A stretch of DNA of 9,073 nt. Origin: Firmicutes bacterium UBA3936. Lineage in GTDB: Bacteria; Bacillota; Dethiobacteria; Dethiobacterales; Dethiobacteraceae. The notes beneath the pieces are model-generated. The model was not told the DNA's origin and ran no database searches. It saw only the letters and a list, made by a program, of their open reading frames with translations. The position numbers and the translations under genes are program-made. The DNA lies in the NCBI GenBank assembly GCA_002385745.1, contig DGEC01000002.1, forward strand, positions 11,795 to 20,867, given 5' to 3'. Below, one piece after another: positions 5,344-9,073 of the stretch. Each line of letters begins with the position of its first letter. Position 1 is the first letter of the stretch.

Positions 5344-7176
5344 CTAACCGTGGACGGTTTTTGTCCGCTCATTTTTCCGCAATACTTTATTGACTAGAAT
5401 TTTGACTATCTCCGGATCAAACTGCTTGCCGGCATTTTCCTGAAGCTCTTTTACTGCTTCCTTCCAGGACAGCGCAGCCCGGTAAGGTCTTGCACTGGTC
5501 ATGGCAACAAAGGCATCGGCAACCGCAAGTATACGCGCTTGCAGCGGAATCTCCGTCCCCTGAAGCCCGGTAGGATAGCCGGCACCGTCATACCTTTCAT
5601 GGTGAGATAATATATAATTGGCGATATCCGACGTTTCATTTGAAGCGCTTAAAATTCGGTAGCCTATTTCAGGATGCCGGCAAATTTCGCTCCATTCAGC
5701 CGGGGTTAATATGCCTTCCTTTTCCAATATGGCTTTGGGGATGCCAATTTTGCCTATATCATGCAGCAAGCCGGCAACTTCCATTTCATCTGCCATTGCT
5801 TGAGAAAATCCCATGGCCAGGGCAATTTCCCTGCACAAAGAAGCCACCCTTTTGCAATGCAGCGACTCTATTTTGCTGTTTTTTAAAAGGGAGCCGTGAA
5901 TCATGTCTATGGTCTGCCGGATGACTCCCTGGCTTTCCTTCAGTTTACACCTGTACATGTCTGTTTCGGCAGCCAGCAGAGTTCTGAAGATATCGTCTTT
6001 GTAGTCCTCCTTAGTGGCCAGGCCAAGAGAAATGGAGAGTTTAATCATCTCTACATCTATCGCCGAACATTTCTCCCGTATTCTTTCCAGAACCTGCCTT
6101 GCAGCCTGCCTGTCCGTCTTCGGCAGTACTATCACAAATTCGTCTCCGCCCCAGCGGGCAATCAAATCGTCGGCACGGCAAACCTTTCTCATCACATCCG
6201 CCGCTGTTTTCAGAAGGGTGTCTCCGTTATAGTGGCCGAAAGCATCATTGATTAATTTTAGGCCGTTGACATCTCCTACAATTATGGAAATCGGCAGGTT
6301 CCTTGCCACATCTATTCTTCTTAATTCCTCTTCCAAAAACCGCCGGTTGAACAAACCGGTCAGGCTGTCATGAAAGCTTAAGTACATAATTTCTTGTTCT
6401 GCGGCTTTGCGCTGCGTGATATCCTTGCAGATACAGATTACAGCGTTGTACTTGCCGTTTTTGCCCGGAATGCTGGTGCCCGAGGCACTTACCTCCACAT
6501 CGAAAACCGTACCGTCCTTGCGGCGGTGTTTTGTTTCAAAAATTATATCAATTTTTGACAGGTCGGCAAAGTGCTGCCGGATACGTTTTTCCGGTGCGGC
6601 GACAGTCCAGTCCCAAGTGTGCATGCCGATCATCTCCTGTGGAGAGCTGTAACCAAGCATGTCCGCAAACCGCTGGTTTGCCTCAATAACGGCATGCTCC
6701 TGATTGATAATCACAATGCCGAGCCCTGCTTTGTTGACCAGCCTGCGCAACAAGAATTCCCTTTCTTCCAACTCCGCCTCCTGCTGTTTTTCCTCCGTTA
6801 CATCGGCAAGAATCAGATAAGCGGCAAATATATCTTCTTCCATCCGCAAAGGGCCGAATTTGGCGGTAAAATGTCTTGTTTTGCCTGCAATCTCAAGCGC
6901 AATCTCCTTTTTTATAATGCTGCCTTGCTGCAACCGGTAAAAATCAGGCTCAAACTCATCAGCAAGGCCAAGAAGCATAAAAATATTCATTCCCGGAACT
7001 TTTTCCTCAGGAATCTGCAGCAGTTCCGTGAAAAGACGGTTCCAGTAGAAAACTTCTCCTTGCAGGTTGAACCAGGCATTTGCTTCACCGGAATTTTCAA
7101 ACATGGAAGCATGAGCAGCCTGAATAACCCGGGCATCCTGTCTGAATTTTCTTAAAACATCAACTTCAACTGGCAT
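5344..7176 (-). CDS. PAS-PAS-GGDEF-HD-GYP cyclic-di-GMP synthase/phosphodiesterase
   Basis: The 610-aa cytosolic protein has no membrane segments. Residues about 20-125 and 140-255 are PAS domains (the second with a PAC-like end around DITQRK), which probably sense a small ligand or redox cue. Residues about 262-420 are a GGDEF diguanylate cyclase with an intact GGDEF at 343-347 and an inhibitory RxxD site (R334-D337) exactly five residues before it. Residues about 430-600 are an HD-GYP phosphodiesterase with HD at 472-473, HDIGK, HHERYDGAGYP at 525-535 and the GYP at 533-535. By signature, both opposing activities look competent, so net direction may depend on the PAS input. ATG at 7174-7176 has GGGAG at 7186-7190 (9 nt away). 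Its leader carries a c-di-GMP-I riboswitch, so the protein's own product or substrate controls its synthesis. The stop is TAG at 5344-5346. Confidence 0.95.
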   Translation of the reverse strand: MPVEVDVLRKFRQDARVIQAAHASMFENSGEANAWFNLQGEVFYWNRLFTELLQIPEEKVPGMNIFMLLGLADEFEPDFYRLQQGSIIKKEIALEIAGKTRHFTAKFGPLRMEEDIFAAYLILADVTEEKQQEAELEEREFLLRRLVNKAGLGIVIINQEHAVIEANQRFADMLGYSSPQEMIGMHTWDWTVAAPEKRIRQHFADLSKIDIIFETKHRRKDGTVFDVEVSASGTSIPGKNGKYNAVICICKDITQRKAAEQEIMYLSFHDSLTGLFNRRFLEEELRRIDVARNLPISIIVGDVNGLKLINDAFGHYNGDTLLKTAADVMRKVCRADDLIARWGGDEFVIVLPKTDRQAARQVLERIREKCSAIDVEMIKLSISLGLATKEDYKDDIFRTLLAAETDMYRCKLKESQGVIRQTIDMIHGSLLKNSKIESLHCKRVASLCREIALAMGFSQAMADEMEVAGLLHDIGKIGIPKAILEKEGILTPAEWSEICRHPEIGYRILSASNETSDIANYILSHHERYDGAGYPTGLQGTEIPLQARILAVADAFVAMTSARPYRAALSWKEAVKELQENAGKQFDPEIVKILVNKVLRKNERTKTVHG

Positions 7177-7202
7177 ATGCCAAAACTCCCGTCAGAAATA
7201 CG

Positions 7203-7315
7203 AAAAAAACAACACTTTCGGTAGCCGGCTGTCATTGTAACAGTAGATTACTTTAGACCCGTGGCTTTGCGCCCCTGCCTTTCAGCAGGTTTGCCCTTTC
7301 GCGTGTTAAAGTGTT
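7203..7315 (-). terminator. Riboswitch closing helix followed by a U7 tract (putative ligand-formed terminator)
   Basis: On the - strand AACACTTT (7308-7315), just before the aptamer, pairs perfectly with AAAGTGTT (7211-7218), just after it. That closing stem is followed by G and seven T's (7203-7209). I see no separate, longer terminator hairpin between the aptamer and the gene. This suggests that stabilising the aptamer's base helix by c-di-GMP completes the terminator, an OFF switch. The stem is AU-rich, so this is an inference from layout. Confidence 0.55.
7219..7305 (-). promoter_or_regulatory. Cyclic-di-GMP-I (GEMM-I) riboswitch aptamer
   Basis: The - strand reads CACGCGAAAGGGCAAACC, then a 6-bp stem capped by a GAAA tetraloop (CCUGCU-GAAA-GGCAGG). 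Next comes GGGGCGCAAAGCC, then GGGUCUAAAG opening the second stem, and finally AGCCGGCUACCG. These are the conserved blocks of the GEMM-I class, including the GNRA loop of the first helix. The second helix (about 7231-7258) has a UAAA/AAUG internal loop that fits its tetraloop receptor. The aptamer ends 42 nt upstream of the ATG of the GGDEF/HD-GYP gene, an enzyme that makes and breaks this same ligand. Confidence 0.93.
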
Positions 7316-7330
7316 AAAATGCTTTGCTTA

Positions 7331-7336
7331 ATTATA
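7331..7336 (-). promoter_or_regulatory. -10 box of the riboswitch/GGDEF-HD-GYP transcript
   Basis: A perfect TATAAT on the - strand lies 15 nt upstream of the riboswitch closing helix, so transcription would start near 7324. The -35 region at 17-nt spacing is weak (TTATTT). A TTGCTT further upstream is at 21 nt, too far for normal use. An accessory activator or tolerance of a weak -35 is implied. Confidence 0.5.
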
Positions 7337-7420
7337 ATTTATCACATCCTGCAAAATAAGCAACCATTTTTTTTCTTAATTTTTCCATATTACCTCAAAT
7401 ATCATATAAGGTCACAAAAC

Positions 7421-8248
7421 CTAAAGCAAAGCTTTCCTCATAACTTCAAGCGGCGCCTCCCTTCCGGTAATCAGGGTAAAAGCCCTGGCCCCCTGGTGAA
7501 GCAGCATCCCCGAACCGTCAACTCCCGGCCTGCCCAATTCTTTGGCATAATCAAGAAAACCTGATGGCATACTCCCATAGCGCAAGTCATAAAACAGAGC
7601 TTTTTTTGCCTGCTCAAGATTAACCAGCCGGCTTCCCCGCTGCTTAAAGGGGACGGACAAAGTATTAACAACCAGTTCAGCTTCCGCCAAATCCGGAACA
7701 GCATCCGCTTTGAGCGGAAATATGCTTATTTTATCTCCTGCTCCAAGGGCAGCTGCCAGCTCCTTTGCCTTTTCCACCGTCCGGTTAAGTACCAGCAGCG
7801 ACTTTACCGGCAAATCCAGTAAAGCAGCCGCAACAGCCCGGGCGGAGCCGCCGGCTCCCAGGATAACCGCCTTTTTCTTACGGAGTTCAAAGCCAAGTTC
7901 GGAGAGGGAATCCAGAAACCCCAGGCCGTCTGTATTATAACCTGTTAGGACCCCTTCCCGGTTGACAATGGTATTTACGGCACCACAGCGCAGTGCCGTT
8001 TCATCCAGGCGGTCAAGATAAGGAATAACCGCTTCCTTGTGCGGAACGGTTATATTAACCCCGGCCATATCCAGGGCTCTTATTGCCCGGACAGCAGCCG
8101 GTAGCTGGGCCCCTGCCACCCGGAAAGGAAGATAAACAAAAGGAAGCCTCAAATGTAAATAAGCTGCATTATGCATTGCCGGAGACCGGGAATGTATCAC
8201 CGGATCTCCAAACAAGCCAGTCAGGCGGGTTCTGCCGGTAATCTCCAC
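7421..8248 (-). CDS. aroE: Shikimate dehydrogenase (NADP+)
   Basis: The 275-aa enzyme reduces 3-dehydroshikimate to shikimate with NADPH in the chorismate pathway (cytosol). Substrate-site motifs are visible: GDPVIHSRSPAMHN with Ser20 and Ser22, VNITVPHKE with catalytic Lys71, GAVNTIV, and GYNTDGLGF with catalytic Asp107. The Rossmann cofactor loop GAGGSARAVAAAL starts at 131, and NRT at 155-157 is the usual NADP-preferring signature. DLRYG at 221-225 and GMLLHQGARAF at 247-257 close the active site. The VVNTLSVPF segment (193-201) departs from the usual NATPxGM pattern, a mild oddity. Start is GTG at 8246-8248 with GGAGG (8257-8261) 8 nt upstream. An ATG at 8253-8255 is out of frame and only one base from the ribosome binding site. 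It follows the small ORF by 24 nt and shares an operon with yqeG. Confidence 0.95.
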   Translation of the reverse strand: MEITGRTRLTGLFGDPVIHSRSPAMHNAAYLHLRLPFVYLPFRVAGAQLPAAVRAIRALDMAGVNITVPHKEAVIPYLDRLDETALRCGAVNTIVNREGVLTGYNTDGLGFLDSLSELGFELRKKKAVILGAGGSARAVAAALLDLPVKSLLVLNRTVEKAKELAAALGAGDKISIFPLKADAVPDLAEAELVVNTLSVPFKQRGSRLVNLEQAKKALFYDLRYGSMPSGFLDYAKELGRPGVDGSGMLLHQGARAFTLITGREAPLEVMRKALL

Positions 8249-8272
8249 AAGCCATACCTCCGGTTTAGCTGT

Positions 8273-8419
8273 TTATTTATTTTTTTTCATTCTTAAAAAA
8301 AGAAAACGCATTTTCCGCGTACGGGTGTTGATGATAATATCCTGCAATACGGCAGGCATGTCCGGAGGCAGTTTTCTTTTTGCCTCCCTGTAGGCTTTCC
8401 TGATCTTTTTTAGCAGCAT
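8273..8419 (-). CDS. Small, strongly basic 48-aa protein of unknown function
   Basis: ATG at 8417-8419 opens 48 codons ending in TAA at 8273-8275. The product has 16 Lys/Arg against 3 Asp/Glu, with a basic N-terminal helix (LLKKIRKAYREAKRKL), a short central part around MPAVLQDIIIN and a basic C-terminus. I do not recognise the family. It sits between yqeG and aroE on the same strand, 24 nt before the aroE start. The ribosome binding site is poor: AAGGG lies too close to the ATG, and GAGGTG is about 13 nt upstream inside a hairpin (8428-8450). It could bind nucleic acid or membranes because of its charge, but that is conjecture. It may also be a chance ORF filling a 237-nt operon gap. Confidence 0.45.
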   Translation of the reverse strand: MLLKKIRKAYREAKRKLPPDMPAVLQDIIINTRTRKMRFLFLRMKKNK

Positions 8420-8427
8420 TCCCTTGT

Positions 8428-8450
8428 TACACCACCTCTTTGGTAGTGTA
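8428..8450 (-). other. Hairpin in the yqeG-aroE intercistronic region
   Basis: Arms 8428-8436 and 8442-8450 pair over 9 bp with one G-T wobble around a 5-nt loop. No U-tract follows on the - strand, so it is not a standard terminator. The 3' arm and loop contain GAGGTGG, which could be a sequestered ribosome binding site for the small ORF, or the hairpin may be an mRNA processing or stability element. Confidence 0.5.
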
Positions 8451-8485
8451 TCCAGGAAATAACAGCTTATACTTTTGCTTGCACT

Positions 8486-8977
8486 TTAGCTGCGCCGGAT
8501 AAAAAGACGCTCCGCCAGGCGCATTATTTTAGTACCGATAAATTCCTTTTTACTGAGCGGCGCAACCAGGATGGTATACATTCCGCAGCGGTTTCCTCCC
8601 AGAATATCGGTAAAAAGCTGGTCGCCCACAACTGCTATTTCATGCGGCGGCATCTGAAATTTACCGGCTATGCGGCGAAAGGCGCCGCGGCGCGGTTTTA
8701 CGGCCTTGGCAACGCAGGTAATTCCCAGTTTTCCGGACAGTTCTTCCACCCGGGAAGAAGAATTGTTGGAAACAATGGCTATCTGCAAACCGGCGGCACA
8801 GACTTTTTTTACCCAGCTTTCCAGTTCCTTGGTTACTTCACGGGACTGCCAGGGAACAAGTGTATTGTCAAGGTCAACTATCAGCCCTTTAATTCCTTTT
8901 TCCTTCAGCCGCTGTAATTCAATATCGTAGACTGAATCAATAATTTCATCCGGCTTTAACAGCTGCAGTGTTCTCAC
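8486..8977 (-). CDS. yqeG: YqeG-family HAD-IIIA phosphatase
   Basis: About 163 aa, close to the family's usual size. HAD motifs, numbered from the GTG: motif I VDLDNTLVPW with the nucleophile pair Asp35/Asp37, motif II IVSNNS at about 68-73, motif III Lys94 in VKP, and motif IV GDQLFTD with Asp119 and Asp124. The in-frame sequence runs to a TTG at 9031, but the promoter at 9012-9020 lies inside it, so that start is excluded. GTG at 8975-8977 is annotated here. However, GAGGTG (8975-8980) is itself the best Shine-Dalgarno and would place initiation 6 nt on, at a CTG (8966-8968). That gives a protein beginning M-QLLKPDE, matching the usual family N-terminus. YqeG is a conserved Firmicute phosphatase often beside aroE and ribosome-assembly genes; its substrate is not settled. 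It is the first gene of this operon. Confidence 0.9.
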   Translation of the reverse strand: MRTLQLLKPDEIIDSVYDIELQRLKEKGIKGLIVDLDNTLVPWQSREVTKELESWVKKVCAAGLQIAIVSNNSSSRVEELSGKLGITCVAKAVKPRRGAFRRIAGKFQMPPHEIAVVGDQLFTDILGGNRCGMYTILVAPLSKKEFIGTKIMRLAERLFIRRS

Positions 8978-9011
8978 CTCAAGCAATATTTTACAAATAA
9001 TCTGCAAGCTT

Positions 9012-9020
9012 ATTATAACA
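9012..9020 (-). promoter_or_regulatory. Extended -10 promoter of the yqeG-aroE operon
   Basis: The - strand reads TGTTATAAT: a perfect TATAAT (9012-9017) with the TGn extension (9018-9020) that can compensate for a poor -35. No good -35 hexamer is found 16-18 nt upstream. The start point would be near 9005, giving a leader of about 28-37 nt to the GTG or CTG of yqeG. Confidence 0.65.
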
Positions 9021-9073
9021 TAAGGCTGCAACCAACAGGAATATGGAAAGCCTGCTCTTCACGAAAGCCATTC

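Noticed and set aside
9045..9073. AAAGCC direct repeats at the right edge as a terminator fragment
   Set aside because: Direct, not inverted; no stem and no T-tract within the window.

Overview
The window looks like a chromosomal segment of an anaerobic, Gram-positive Firmicute, probably a Peptococcaceae/Desulfotomaculum-type clostridium. The clues are a yqeG-aroE gene pair, AGGAGG-like ribosome binding sites, U-rich intrinsic terminators, a secreted protein with a clostridial 'stalk' (copper amine oxidase N-terminal-like) domain, and a c-di-GMP-I riboswitch in front of a GGDEF/HD-GYP gene. The taxonomic placement is inference from gene content only.

Left part (1-3410, + strand): the window opens on the last 25 nt of a tRNA, very likely initiator tRNA-fMet, followed by its terminator. 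A LysR-type regulator (204-1085) comes next, then a secreted 700-aa protein (1164-3266) made of a signal peptide, a two-repeat stalk domain and an aryl-sulfate sulfotransferase (ASST) domain with the expected catalytic His/Asn/Arg residues. A promoter with a perfect -10 and a LysR-box-like dyad lies between the two genes, so LysR probably controls the sulfotransferase. Near-identical 48-bp terminator sequences bracket this two-gene module (28-75 and 3361-3408), one of them directly behind the tRNA. This suggests the module was inserted or duplicated at the tRNA's 3' side.

Middle part (3409-5343, - strand): an N-acetylmuramoyl-L-alanine amidase gene (3409-4260) is open throughout except for one in-frame TGA. 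That TGA lies at the edge of a perfect 13-bp inverted repeat (3844-3856 / 3870-3882). It may be a fresh nonsense mutation made by quasipalindrome template switching or, less likely, a recoded codon. Upstream is a bicupin protein (4375-5238) with two metal-site sets at identical spacing. It is expressed from a near-perfect sigma-A promoter (TTGACA-N18-TATAAT).

Right part (5344-9031, - strand): a soluble PAS-PAS-GGDEF-HD-GYP protein has intact signatures for both making and degrading c-di-GMP plus an RxxD inhibitory site. Its leader carries a c-di-GMP-I (GEMM-I) riboswitch whose closing helix runs straight into a U7 tract, so the enzyme is probably controlled by its own product. Further upstream is a housekeeping operon read leftward from an extended -10 promoter at 9012-9020: yqeG (HAD-IIIA phosphatase), an unannotated 48-aa strongly basic ORF, and aroE (shikimate dehydrogenase).

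No CRISPR array, transposase, integrase or complete phage module is visible. The most noteworthy items are the self-regulating c-di-GMP circuit, the TGA/inverted-repeat amidase, and the terminator-bracketed regulator/aryl-sulfotransferase module beside the tRNA.
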